The position numbers and the translations under genes were made by a program. A DNA stretch of 64,000 nucleotides from Pipra filicauda. Lineage: Eukaryota; Chordata; Aves; Passeriformes; Pipridae. Position 1 is the first letter of the stretch. Every line of letters begins with the position of its first letter. The stretch covers positions 62,001-126,000 of the forward strand of contig NW_024104316.1 in assembly GCF_003945595.2 (NCBI RefSeq), written 5' to 3'. Positions 40,816 through 53,346 of this stretch are shown in pieces. Under the pieces are notes generated by a model. That model ran no database searches, was not told the origin of the DNA, and worked only from the letters and a program-made list of their open reading frames with translations.

Positions 40816-43800
40816 GCACACACAGAGAGACGTGGTCAGAGATCAGGACCGCCAGGATGGAGGAGCTGCTGGGAAGGTGACACTGTCTCCAGGCTTGCTG
40901 TCCTGAAATCCCATTCCTGCTCCCTGCAGACCTGCCCCAGACCCAGCTGTGGCTGCTGCTGCCCCGCAGCTCGTCGAGCACTGAGGGCGTGAGCTCAGCA
41001 TTGCACAGTGTGAGCACCTCAGGTGTGCGCAGGGACAGCTGGATGCTGCCTGCAAAAAGACTGCCACAGTGTCACCTTGGAGGCAAGAAAAGCCCAGCAG
41101 ACGTTTACCCATCTTATTGCCATTAACCTCAGCAGATGTGAATGTGCATCTGTGTGAGCTTTGCCGCAGGTATCCAGCTCTGGCCACAGCCTCCTTCATC
41201 CAAGAAAGCAGCCAGTGGAGCCTTTGGCATGGGCAGCACAGTGCTGGGAGAAGTTCCTGTGGTAGCAGAGAGCCTGGGGAGGGGTCCCTGTGCATGCACT
41301 GCACGTAGGCTGCTGCCACCAGGCTCTTCCCATGGGACAACTTGGACAAAAGTCCTTTCTCCGTGCGGTGTCTCTGGCATCAACAGTGCTGCTCCCACAT
41401 GCTGTGGTAGCAAACGAAGGTGCAATATGACTGTGTAGATATTGGCTATCAGCTGGTCTGTATAGACCTCCTGCATTTCCCAGCCTGCGTTCAATGAGCT
41501 CCTCTCCCTGTATTTGGGAATTGCCATTTCTTCTGCATTTTGCTTTTAGCAGCATAATAAAGTTGAGCTTCACCTCCCTGAGCCTGATAAACTGAGTGAC
41601 TCAGAAACCTGCAATCTGCTTCAAAACAAAGCATTTAAGATAAAAGATATAAGCAGCAATGGAGCTACTCAGCTCAGGAGCAGAAATGCTAGAGGGTTAC
41701 TCATGTGCTCTGAAACCTTCTAACCTTCCTTCAGCTTTTTTTTAACCCTTGCAAACCCTGGGCAAGGCAGGCTGCAAGTTAGAGCTGATGTGTCATTTCA
41801 GATACGCTTCCAGTCCAGTGGGCAAGCCCTGGGGCTGGGAAGCAGAAGAGCTCTGATGCCAACACCGATGACGCGGAAGGGGGAGAGCCGAGCTCTCGCT
41901 CCGTGGCCTCCAAAGTGCTCCTCTTTCTGCTGGTTAAACAGATGCCAGCCTCTGAGGGGATTATGTGTCATCGAGCCTGTTGGCTGCGACAACTAATTAT
42001 CTCCCACAACAGTTTGGCCTGGAGATTTGCAGTTCAAAGGGCAAATACCCATGAGTGCTGCCATCCAGTGCCCTGTGTAGCAATTCGTCCCCACTTGGGT
42101 TTCCCTGTTCCCAAAGAGGTGGCACCTCCAAGACACCCTGTCCTCTCCTGGCTCAGGAGCTTCCCGTGCCTGCAGCTGGGTGTTGGTGTGGCAGCCATGC
42201 CATGACATGCTCCTTCAGCTGAACTTCACAGGGTGCACACACCAGCAGAGTCCAGTTCAGCTGCAGCCAAATCCAGGGGAAATAATATCTGCTGCAGCTG
42301 GAGATGGGAGGAATTCCAGGGGAGAGCAGCCAGAGGAGTAAAAACAGTTATGGAATGCAGCCTCAAAACCAGCACTGAAAATACTGTATAACTTCATATA
42401 AATTGATGGTTGACCCTCATCAAGACTCCCAGGAACAGATGAAAAGCAGACACAGGCAACTGAAAGAATTTAAGTCCTTGAGAAACACACTGAGAGTAGT
42501 GGAAAAGGCTGGAGATGAGGGAAGAGATGAAGAGGGAAGTTAAAAGAAAAGGCAGAGGGTGTGTTGACAAGCAGGTATCCACTTTTTAGCATCACCTTGA
42601 AGTGTTTCAATGGTGAGGACAGAGGAGAGCCTGTATCTCCAACACCAGCACTGCAGGGCTGCCTCGGTCTGCGGGGCCATGGGAAGAGGGGCAGCTGTCC
42701 CTTAAACAACAGGAGGTGACACCAGTTGTGAATAGATGAGTGATCGTGGCTTCAGCCGTCACAGCAGAGGATCTGACTTCAAATGAAGCCCCATTCACCC
42801 ATCCTGGGCCCATCATAAGGTTGTTAAAGGGAGCATCTGTCACAAAACCACAATGCCTTTAAATACTCGGAAAAGGGTACAGCAAAAATAAGCCTGCTTA
42901 GCTTATATACTTTTCTCTGGGCGATGTGGTTCTTAGAACTCCTTAGCAAAAATAAAGTACAAATAAGATGGTAGGGAAAATACGTGGTGTGAGCAGGGTG
43001 AGGTTTGGTTTTGACCTTAGCAGAGAGTTTGGCTGTGTGTTTGTTGTTCCAGTCTAGTGGAGTAGGTGTGAAACACAGTGGCAGGGCGTTTTCTTGGGTA
43101 GCAGAGTGCAGAGCCCCAGCACACCAGGTTCTGCTCTGGAGCCCTGGCTCAGAGCACTCCCTCCAGGACACAAATGGAAAGCCATTCCCTGGTTTTGGGT
43201 GCAGCAGGGAAAGCACCTCCAGCAGCAGGACAGGGCCAAGTTTGGGTGAGAAAGACTTCACTGTGTGATGCAGTTCTGTGTTTATAATTCATATTAAATT
43301 GTAATTCCAAATTCCTCTTTTCTTTATAAATTGTTTTGAAAAATTGTCTTGCATGTGGATGGGAAAATGAATTGTGGTCATATGTGTGAGTCTGTTGGGT
43401 TCCTCTATAGAAATATTTCATGCCCAAAGACAGGACTTCCTACCCCAAGTTTCAGCCTGGGGGGCATTGCCTGTGTCCATAGATTTTAAGCCTAGAGCAG
43501 AATAAAGTTACATGTTTTAAAACTGTCCAAGTGTTTTATAAAGCTAAATCTCCCCTGTACCCCCCAAAGCCCCAGTTTGTACTCTCAGATTATCACCATC
43601 TAAGCGAGGCCCTGGATTCTGTCCAAGTGCTGCATCTCCCAACCCTGAGCTGGATTTCAGACTGAAGTGGTGACTCACTTGGGCAGCTTCACCTCCCTTC
43701 ACTTGAGCTGCCTGAAAGCCAAGCATCCCACTGAGCATGGCATCTCCCTCCCTCCCAGCACAGACAGAGCCATCTCCCCCAGGGGACTCGACCTGTATGT

Positions 43801-44150
43801 TCTGGGAGCAAGACCTGTGTGCTCCAATCTCTTATCTGAATAAACCCTTGCAGGAAAGCGGGTGTGTGTACAGAATCCAGCACAATGGACCAACTGGGAC
43901 CTTTGTCCCTCAGGGAATAAAAATAGCAAGTAATATTAAAACTGTGTATTTTCACAGATTCCGATCAGGACTCACAACACACCACACTTAATTTCCTGCT
44001 TTCAGTTCACTATCAGATTTTGTGTTTAGGTTAGTGGGGTTTGTTTTTCCCCAGAATAGGATTTTTTTCCCTGTAACTACAATATATTCAGCCATGAAAA
44101 ATGAGGTTGAAGAAGATTAATAGGAAGCTGAAGGATTCATCTGAGATTGA

Positions 44151-45041
<891 letters not shown>

Positions 45042-45171
45042 GCTCTTCGACGTGGGGGGCCAGCGGTCGGAACGCAAGAAGTGGATTCACTGCTTCGAGG
45101 ATGTCACAGCCATCATCTTCTGCGTCGCGCTGAGTGGCTACGACCAGGTGCTCCATGAAGATGAAACCACG
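45042..45171 (+). CDS. GNAO1: GNAO1 exon 6 (residues 198-241), switch II
   Basis: This 130-bp exon completes Arg198 and encodes [18 protein letters not shown] through LHEDETT. It contains the DVGGQ motif (G3), with Gly203 and the catalytic Gln205. It also carries switch II (around 203-215, including Arg209) and the core strand [12 protein letters not shown]. Switch II contacts Gbeta-gamma and effectors and rearranges on GTP binding. The acceptor is 'ctgtgccgcag' and the donor 'ACG|gtgagtct', a strong site. This is the last exon shared by the alpha-o1 and alpha-o2 isoforms, because the next exon is chosen from mutually exclusive sets. The codons are notably GC-rich, unlike exon 7B. Confidence 0.98.
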
Positions 45172-46220
45172 GTGAGTCTAACGGGGTCCTGCAGGCCCCA
45201 GCACCTCTTTGTGGGACACTGCATAGCCAGCAACTCCTTGGAGATCACCGAATGCTCCCTGGGGTGCTACAGTCATGGGCTTTTGTCCGTCACTGCCCCT
45301 TGACTCTGAAACCCTGGGGAGGTTTGTCCTCCTCCACACTCTTTGAGATGAAGTCTGCGTGCCCAGGTAATGTTTCCTTGCACCGGTGAGGTCACAGTGT
45401 TTTATTTCTGCTCTCCAGCCGACCTGTGTGTTTTCAAAATGCATTCCAGGGACCTGTCTCAGCAGGAGGAGGTGCAGCACAGTGGGCTTTGAGGGGATGT
45501 CAGGGAAGCAGTCAGGCTGTGACACAGAGGTGCAGGGTGGCCATGCACGCCCACGGCTTAGCCTGGGAGTATAACCTGTTTCTTCAGGCTGCAGAGATTC
45601 ATTTTCCTTAGTGAGAATGGAACTGTTTGATTCCTCAGGTAATTTGCTCTAGGAGAGATTTTATGACTTCCCACTGCGACATTAGACTCAAAATACCATC
45701 TGGAAATAGAGCTGGCGAGGACCTGTGTGCTCCCTGGCATTAGAGTGCAATTAATACAAGTGAATGGAATACACAGAGAGGATGCAGCAGGACTCATGCC
45801 TGCTTTCTGGCCATTCGTTCAGTGGAACGGGGTGCGTGTTTTTGTGAGCAATGACAACTGCTGTGGGCACCCAGTTGCATTTGTCTAATGAAAAGGGATT
45901 GGAGGCCATACTCAGGCTGAGTGATGATTTCAGTGGTGCCCAGTCTGCAGCATGGAGGGCTCACTCCTGCCAGCTCTGTGTCTCTGAGGGGTTTTGTTCT
46001 GCTGGTAAAGATGTCAGGCTTACAGAAAGCTGTGGATGAGGAAGGAATCTGAGGAAAGATTGCTGTTGGGTAACAGTGGTCTTGTCCCCAGAAGACTACA
46101 GGTACTGTGGTTTCTAGCCTCTGAACCAGGTTTATGAGCAAACTCTTTGATGAAGCCACCTGGTTGTTTGGATGGTATTGATGCTAAAATTCAGGGTGAT
46201 GTTACCAGCATCAGTCATGG

Positions 46221-46498
46221 TTCCCAAGGGAATGGCATGAAGCTGTGTCAAGGAGAGGTTTAGGCTGGAAATTAGGAAAAGGGTCTTCACTGAGAGTGTG
46301 ATTGGGCAGTGGAACAGGCTCCCCAGGGAAATGATCACAGCACCAAGCCTGCCAGAGTGCAGGAAGTGTTTGGACAATGCTCTCAAGCACATGGTGTGAT
46401 TCTTGGGGTTGTCCTGTGCAGGGCCAAGAGCTGGACTCAATGATCCTTGTGGGTCTCTTCCAACTCAGGACATTTTATGATTCTATGATTCTGTGATC
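46221..46498 (+). mobile_element. CR1 LINE 3' fragment, best preserved in the window
   Basis: The block runs from 'gaatggcatgaagctgtgtc' through 'ggctggaaattaggaaaa', 'gtgtttggacaatgctctca' and 'gtgggtctcttccaactcag', to the terminal 'gattctatgattctgtgat'. All are in CR1 order. The repeated ATTCTRTGAT tail is the diagnostic avian CR1 3' end. About 280 bp are present, so the element is 5'-truncated and has no coding capacity. Confidence 0.95.
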
Positions 46499-47499
46499 AT
46501 GACTGCATCCCTCCAGACTGAGACACCCTACATCCTCCCATGTCCACTTATTTATACCCTCCAGTTGTCACCTTCCTCTGACTCTGGCCCTGATATACTT
46601 AAGGATGCTCAGCGCTGTAGCACTGACTGGGAATGAACCAAAATCTTCTGATGTGATTTGAAAAATCCAGCCATTATCTCAGTGCCATAGAGCTCTGCAG
46701 CCAGGCAGTGAAAACAGCCAGGAGATACAGAGCGCACAGGGAGAGGGCAGGTCCGTGTGACAGGGAGCAAAGCTGTTATCTGAGCAGAGAGCAAGGTGCT
46801 CTGTAGGTATAACTTGGACTGTGACACCCAAACAGGGAAGCCAAAGGCAGCTTTTAGTACAGGTCACCTTTGGGTGCTCATCTACACAAGTCAGAGCCTG
46901 TGATTCAAAGCCACAGAGCACAAAATAGAAGGGAAGCCTGAATGCCAATGCCATTTTTTAAATGTCAGGCTTAACTCTGCTCCTCTGGAGGTTAAAGCAT
47001 CTCTCCTGGGGAGAGCACTGCCAGTGACTTCCCCTCACGCAGCACCACCCTGGAGACAAGCAGGGTGCCAGCTCAGCCTCCCTCCCGAAGTGCCCTGCTG
47101 CAGAAACTGGGATTTATGCATCTCCAACTTCCCTTTTGCAGCAGGAGAGCAGGCTGGTGCGGCTCTGGCACAGCGCTGACATTTGCCTGCTATTTCAGTC
47201 CCTTCTCACAACACTTTTCGGGGGATGCTGAGCAACAGGAGGGCAGAGGCAGCCGCTGCTCATTTACACATTCCGCGTAAACGGGGAAGGATTCGGCATC
47301 GGCAGCGCCGGCAGGACGGCCCTGCCTACCCCAGATAAACAACCCTGGGCGAGGCCAATGCAAGTAGGAAAATACACTGGTGTTGGAGATTGCCTGCCCT
47401 GTTACATCCCCTTCACAAATGGCAGGTGGGAAACGTGGCACCCCAGATCCTGACCCCTCCCAGCTGAACCCCCAAGCACTCGGTCTCCTCCCTGCTCGT

Positions 47500-47661
47500 G
47501 GTGCCTCTCCCAGGGCCCAGCAGTAAAGCAGCATCTCCTCACCCAGCTGACTTGGTGCCTCTCCCAGAGCCCAGCAGTAAAGCAGCATCTCCTCACCCAG
47601 CTGACTTGGTGCCTCTCCCAGGGCCCAGCAGTAAAGCAGCATCTCCTCACCCAGCTGACTT
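47500..47661. repeat. Minisatellite, 54-bp unit, three copies
   Basis: Three head-to-tail 54-bp units start at 47500, 47554 and 47608. Units 1 and 3 are identical and unit 2 differs by one base ('cccagagccc' in place of 'cccagggccc'). Such low divergence implies a recent expansion. The unit length is a multiple of three, so open frames on both strands through it are artefacts. Confidence 0.97.
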
Positions 47662-50600
47662 TGCCGTCTGCGTCCGTCCCATCTGCCGGCTCCAGTGACG
47701 TCAGTCAGTTTTTATTGCTTCTCACTTGGAAAACACAAAGAGGAGGCAGCTGAGAAAGTGAGCTGGAAGCTGCTCCTCCAGCTTCATTTCCTAGGGATGC
47801 TTAACTCCAGTGCAGGCCCTTCCAGCTGTCCCGAGCTGCTGCAGGGCTGGGGGCTGTACAGATGTCTCTGTGAGTATGGAAAGACTGCAAAGAGCTTTCA
47901 TTGCTGGCGGGGAGCCATGAGAGGGAAAAAGCCCTACTGCATCTCAGCACCCAAAAAAAAACCCTTCCAAAGCTGGGTGCACAGGGAGAATGGCTTTTCC
48001 TCCAGTGCTCAGCACCCAGATGTCAATGATCACAGGATTTCACAGGTGCTTTTTGCACTTCTCTGAGTCAAACCACGCTTTGGCTGGAGAAAACTGCAGT
48101 TCAGATGCAGTCAGCCTAACACAGAGAAGGCAGGGGCTGGTCTTGCTAAACCTCAGCTGGGACGAGCGCAGGGTCAGCTTGTTTCACTGAAAAACACTCA
48201 CAAACAACAGGTTTACTGTGAATCCTTCCCGAAGAGCTGGTTAAACAAGGCTGGGTGAAACACCCCCTGACCTGTCCCTGCCCTTACAATTCAAACACAG
48301 TGCTGTGCTTGTAAAGGGTTTTTGTGGTTTACTGTGCTCTTTGTTTTAAAAGACTGAGCACCCATCCTCCTGCAGCAGCTAAAACAGGGCTGTTGTGTGT
48401 GAGGCCATCCCTGCTCCCTAAGAGCAGGCAGGGATATAAGGGATGTATTTTCTCTCCAATTCACTGCCACAAAGAGCTGCACAGCAGGAGTCAAGGAAAG
48501 CAAATACTTCCCTATGTCCAGATCAGAAATTCATAAAGAAAACTTTCTGCATCTGTGATTTTTAGGCCCATATACCCATGAAGATCACTCTTTGCCTTTA
48601 CCAAGTCCATGACAAGGAGCTGCCAGGATCTCTGCCATATTTGTACACACTGGGAATGTCCTGGTTTCAGCTGACAGAACATCTTCATGGATTATGTCTT
48701 TGCATAACAAGGCTATTTTGTCTCATTTCTGAATTATCTTTATGTTTCATAAATTGAGGTTACAGGAGGAAAAGCCTCATCCCTGTAATCCAGGAGGAGA
48801 GAGGGACAGCAGTCATATCACTTAGTAAAATTGGAGAAAACAATTAACAAGGGTAGATTTCTGTTGTTCTTTTTAAGTGGAATTCCTAATGGAATTTTAA
48901 AGAAAGACAGAAATGGCATGGAACCTGTCATGGGAACTGAGACCACCCTCTGTTTTTTTCCTTGCAAATTCAAAGGAGCTGTGGCAAGAGAGGGAGCTGT
49001 TCATGCTGTACATTGCTGCCTTTGAAACTAAGATGTGTAGGTCAACCATACCTAGCCAAGACATGCAAGTATTGCTCATGTCCCCATTGCTGAGGATGGG
49101 ATGGGCTGAAGGGCTGTGCTGGTGACCCTTGGTGTGCATTAGTGTTGGCCTGTTGGTTTGGATTGCACTGCATGACCTGGTTAGTGTGCTCTCTCTGCTG
49201 TCACTGGGCAAGGAAAATGGAACTGCAGTGCTCAGAAATTGCCTTAGGAGTGACAAAGCAAGAGAAAGTGGCTTGGAAATATAAGCAGGAGGGGGAATAT
49301 GGAGTTTCTGTGCCTCAGATAACCATCAGTGTCCTCACAGCTCGCATGACAGCCAGCACTTAATGGCCAAGGGAAACAGAAAAGATTGAATCAACTGTGT
49401 GTTGCAGAGATCACCAGCTCTCCTGCTGTGCTCCAGTGAAAAAAAGATGGGTTTTATGGGTGTGTTTCTGCCTGGGCAGAGTCTTGACCACAGCATCCTT
49501 TCTCCCTGGTGCTCAGTGGAAAGGTGTCTGCCCTTCGCATCGGTGACGGGAACGTGGTTGTGCAGTGACATCTGAACTCAGCTGTCAGCAATTCTCTCTC
49601 TTGTCCTGTGCAGGAAAAGTTAACTGGACCTGGAATGTGTGTGAGCAAGTGGTTGCTCCTCTGTAACGTGGCTGGTGGGGCTGCTTTGCTTGTTGGGGTA
49701 TAAAGTATTTGCAGGCGTAAGGATTTAAAATAGCAGTTTTGAAACAGGGAGTGACATTTAGATGTCAGTGTTTGAGGAGCCCTTCCCTCGATGACAGACC
49801 CAACACGAAGTGAGAAAAAGCAGCACGATGGATGCAAAAGCAGGTGAAGTGATTTATATCACTTCATCTAAAAATATGAGGAGTGTAACCTCTAGTGGCT
49901 CCCACCAGAGCAGGCACGACTGCCCCATCACAGCAGCACAGGTGCTCCTGAGAGGGCCCAAGGCAGGCTCTAAGGGACTAAAAGGGCCTTCCACTGTGGA
50001 TTTACTGGGAGGAGGGGGATTATTTGAAGGCTTTAACTTCTCACTAACCCTTTAGCAGCAGCCTGTCCTTTTACATTTGGTCCCCAGACCCTGCCTCCCC
50101 ATCCTCACCTCTCAGCCTGGGTCTGCCATAGCTGTTAGAGGGCTGCTGCAAACATCTGGTGAACTAGTAGCAGTTGGAAGGGAAAGGAAAGGGAGACAGT
50201 GAGACATTCCCAATGTTAGCCAGCACCTGGACAGCTTGAATCCATGTGTGGGCTCCCAGAAGCCTTCCCAGGATGCGACATGTCCCACATGGCATCCCAG
50301 TGTGACAACAGGAGCACCCCTGCCTGCCCACCAGGATAGTGCTCTGCACCTTCACCACACACAGAAAGCAACGCCTGGCTTTTGAATAATGTCTCCTCTT
50401 TAGTGGTGGGGAAGGAAAAGGTGGATTTAAGACCAAAACACTGCCCATGTAAATAAGAATGAGTGGGTGGAACAGTTGGTTGTGTTTACTCAGCTAACCC
50501 ACAGAGCTGAGGGAAAAATCAACATGTAGAGATCAGAAAGCCAGGTCAGGCAGCCTTGGGAAGCTTTAAAACTTGTTTCTGGAGTCTGAAAGGAATGGAG

Positions 50601-50781
50601 GACATCAGTGTAACTGTGGTGCTCTGCAGGGCTGGGTTGGTCTGTGGTGTGTGTGTGATTCTGTGACTCTCTATTCTGGTTACAGCTGAACACTGAGTCT
50701 CTGTTTGTTGGGAAAACACTCCCATTTCCCAACATGTATTAACACAAATTAATCAAACTCCATTAGAGAAGTAGAAGGATT

Positions 50782-51020
50782 TCTGTAGGGTGGTGGGAGC
50801 TGTGTAGGGTGGCAGGGGGCTGTGTAGGGTGGCACAGGGCTGTGTAGGGTGGCAGGGGGCTGTGTAGGGTGGCACAGGGCTGTGTAGGGTGGCACAGGGC
50901 TATGTAGTGTTGCAGGGGGCTGTGTAGGGTGGCACAGGGATGTGTAGGGTGTCAGGGTGCTGTGTAGGGTGTCAGGGGGCTGTGTAGGGTGGCAGGGGGC
51001 TGTGTAGGGTGACACGGGGC
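50782..51020. repeat. Minisatellite, 20-bp G-rich unit, about twelve copies
   Basis: One shortened and eleven full 20-bp units of the type 'tgtgtagggtggcagggggc' alternate with a 'ggcacagggc' variant. The sense strand has regularly spaced G-runs that could form quadruplexes in DNA or pre-mRNA. It lies in intron 6, about 2.3 kb before exon 7B. Confidence 0.97.
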
Positions 51021-51350
51021 ACATGTTTCTCCATGCTTGTATTTTGAAGCAGCAAGGATGATAAAAATGTCATTTAGAATGTTCTGTGGGGGACTCTGCT
51101 TTAAAAAATGGTTAATTATATTTGCTTTCTGTTCCCCTGACCCCCCTCCACTTCATCCTCTCCTCCAAAAGGCTTTGGGTAGCCAAGGATCTCCCCTACA
51201 AAACCTTTGTACGCCAGGTTTCTACACAGTTACACTTTTGGCACCACAAGTAGCAAAGAGGAGCGTTGCTCCAGGGCTCCCACACCACCAGTACCACATG
51301 GGTTAGCAAAAATCAGCCCAGGGGCACGGGGTGATCCAGAGGAGCCACAG

Positions 51351-51572
51351 AGGGTAAATGCACTGTTACACTCGTACACCAAAGGGTAAATGTGTTGTTA
51401 CACTCATACAACCGAGCCCCAAAGGGTAAATGTGTTGTTACACTCATACAACCGAGCCCCAAAGGGTAAATGTGTTGTTACACTCGTACAGCTGAGCCCC
51501 AAAGGGTAAATGTGTTGTTACACTCGTACAGCTGAGCCCCAAAGGGTAAATGTGTTGTTACACTCACACACC
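51351..51572. repeat. Minisatellite, 40-bp unit, four full and two partial copies
   Basis: Exact 40-bp units start at 51381, 51421, 51461 and 51501, each beginning 'aaagggtaaatgtgttgtta'. A degenerate partial copy precedes them and another follows. Two unit types occur (ending 'cataca accgagcccc' and 'cgtaca gctgagcccc'), each present as an adjacent pair. It lies only 330 bp from the 20-bp minisatellite, but the units are unrelated. Confidence 0.97.
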
Positions 51573-51959
51573 ATCCCGCCGTCCGGTGTGTGGGTACAAC
51601 GGGGAAATGCTCAGTCACTCAGCACAGGGGACAGCAAATCTCACATGTCCTGTCTCACTCTGGGTTGGATCAGATGTTTCCTTCGTCCACGGAGCCACTT
51701 TTATCTGTATAAAGCGTTCAGCAGCAGCTAAAGTACGTGAAATGAAAGAGGGTGTTACTCAGTGAAGTGCTGGGCTCAACTGCTGCCAGTGTGGGTGTGA
51801 AATGCAGTGGGAGGGGGTAAAGGCCCCCAGCTGACTCCTGTACGACTCCAAATGCCCAAATCCAGAGATGGGTGGGCAGGAGGTGCTGCACCCACTCCAA
51901 AAACCCCTCTGGTCAGAAGCCCGTGCCGGGCTGTTCTCTCCAGTGTCTCGGTGGCTGTA

Positions 51960-52230
51960 ACCGGTTTCTTACACGCACTGGCGGGTCTGGGGAGCGCTGT
52001 CCCGAGGAGATCCTGCTGGGAAAAGCCGAGGAGCCGGTCTGGTCTGTGCCATGCTTTGCCTTTGATAACCCCCTGACTCTCGGGTGTGCTTCGTCCTCAC
52101 CGCGCCTGCTCTGCTCCCCGGCTCCCGGCTCAGCGACGGCCCCGCGACCGGCGGGCGCTCCGGCGTCGGCCTCGGCCGGACATCGCCCGCCTCGGCACCT
52201 CCACAGCTTTGCCTCGGCCGACTGACCTTA
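51960..52230. promoter_or_regulatory. CpG island-like patch upstream of exon 7B
   Basis: The core (52080-52228) has about 23 CpGs in some 150 bp, including 'cgaccggcgggcgctccg', with further CpGs back to 51960. Nothing else in intron 6 is comparable. Such density implies protection from germline methylation, so it may be a promoter or enhancer within the gene. A donor-like 'ggcag|gtatga' follows after 52286, so an alternative first exon is possible. No transcript evidence is available here. Confidence 0.45.
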
Positions 52231-52640
52231 TCTAGCCAAACAAAGGCCAAAAAATGGGCATTTGAGAGACCAACCAAATTTGGCAGGTATGAAAGCTTCT
52301 CTTGAACTGAGAAAAAAAAAAAAAAAAAGCAAAAGCGAGTTGAGAGTTGAAAGCAGCAGGAGGGAACATGACACTTGGTTGACTTTGCCGTGAGCTCTTT
52401 CCACCACCGTAGAACCATGTGGCGGACTTTGCAACTCTCTAACTGGTCTGGTTTTTTCGTTCCTCTTATCTCTCTGCTTTTCTGTGTCCTTTTTTGCATG
52501 ACCTGTAACCAAAAAGCTGACTTCTCGCTGTGTGTGCATTTGGAACTTATGGCTCTTCTGCTGGCCAGTAGCTAATCTTCTTCTAGAGGCATGAGCTAAC
52601 ACCACTGGTAGCTGCCTGAGGTCTGGTCTGGTTGTTCTTA

Positions 52641-52710
52641 GATGCTCTGTTACATTTTTCCTTTTTATACTGTTTCCTCTTCCTTTTTCACTTTTTTTCC
52701 TCTCTGCAAG
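52641..52710 (+). promoter_or_regulatory. GNAO1: Long pyrimidine-rich tract, possible PTB-binding region
   Basis: About 70 bases are dominated by T and C ('ttttcctttttatactgttt' and 'tttcctctctgcaag') and end in an AG. As RNA it offers several UCUU/CUCU words, which polypyrimidine-tract-binding proteins use. It lies about 640 bases before exon 7B, too far for the normal acceptor tract. It may be a decoy acceptor or a silencer region. Confidence 0.35.
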
Positions 52711-52815
52711 ACACTTTCTGTTGAGCCATCTTCCAAGAGAACTCCAAAAAAAAACCCTTCAAAAATTAAAAGCCCGACAACAGACAACACTAAACAAAGT
52801 AACAAAACCAGGCAA

Positions 52816-52832
52816 AGGTCACGGCAAGGTCA
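52816..52832 (+). promoter_or_regulatory. Perfect DR5 nuclear-receptor site (RARE-like)
   Basis: Two exact AGGTCA half-sites at 52816-52821 and 52827-52832 are separated by 5 bp (cggca). A direct repeat with 5-bp spacing is the classical binding site of retinoic-acid receptor/RXR heterodimers. It lies 515 bp upstream of exon 7B and about 590 bp downstream of the CpG patch. A single match can arise by chance, so function is inferred. Confidence 0.5.
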
Positions 52833-52991
52833 TTTCCAAAATTATGTTACCTCGATGTCTGCTTCCAACTCTAGATTAATTCAAGGATCGACCAGTCCTT
52901 GGTTAATGTATCCAACCAGTTGTGTGCGGCACACATTCGAGAAAGTGGGGAAAAAAAAAATTAAACATTATTGAAAACGTTTTAGAAAATC

Positions 52992-53062
52992 TGCATGAGC
53001 TACACCGACACAAAAATCTGATCAAAGGGCAAAAATAACTCTCCATCCATGCATGGTGCATG
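52992..53062 (+). promoter_or_regulatory. GNAO1: Cluster of three TGCATG (RBFOX) motifs upstream of exon 7B
   Basis: TGCATG occurs at 52992-52997, 53050-53055 and 53057-53062, with a fourth copy farther upstream at 52495-52500. In RNA this is UGCAUG, the high-affinity site of neuronal RBFOX splicing factors. Upstream placement usually favours skipping of the downstream exon. The sites lie 290-355 bases before exon 7B, the first exon of the alpha-o2 pair. Confidence 0.5.
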
Positions 53063-53346
53063 ATGATTTCTATGAGCTGGGATCCTGTAAATTAATGTCA
53101 TGCAAAATCAAAACAGCTCTGTATCGTTAAATGCCCTTAAGTTACTAACTGTGTCAAATGTTATAGGGATTGCATCTGTGTATGTATATGTTCAGCTGTT
53201 ATGTATACATAAATTGATTATGTATATGGTAGCTTTTCTTTTTTGTTGTTTTCCTCTTTAATTTAGTTGTTTTAGATTTCCCTACATGTTGAATGTCCCT
53301 GGGGTCCCTGCCTTTGGCCTGATGTGATCTCTCCTTTCTGTTGCAG

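Larger units (their letters stand above)
45172..53346 (+). other. GNAO1: GNAO1 intron 6 (before exon 7B)
   Basis: This 8.2-kb intron precedes the alternative exon pair. It contains a CR1 fragment near 46.3 kb, three minisatellites (54-, 20- and 40-bp units), a dense CpG patch near 52.1 kb, an A17 run at 52312-52328, and a cluster of sequence motifs in the last kilobase: a DR5 site, TGCATG words and a long pyrimidine stretch. The acceptor is 'ctctcctttctgttgcag'. I see no alpha-o1-type exon in it. The 47.7-50.7 kb stretch is unremarkable. Confidence 0.88.

Noticed and set aside
40532..41017. Peptides with repeated LGYPM or DTPAW units
   Set aside because: They are translations of the 15-bp minisatellite on both strands, not a repeat protein.
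47190..47642. Repetitive open frames over the 54-bp repeat
   Set aside because: The repeat unit is a multiple of three, so any stop-free unit stays open. These are minisatellite artefacts.
51351..51572. CRISPR-like array of 40-bp units
   Set aside because: Units abut head to tail with no unique spacers, and the context is a vertebrate intron.
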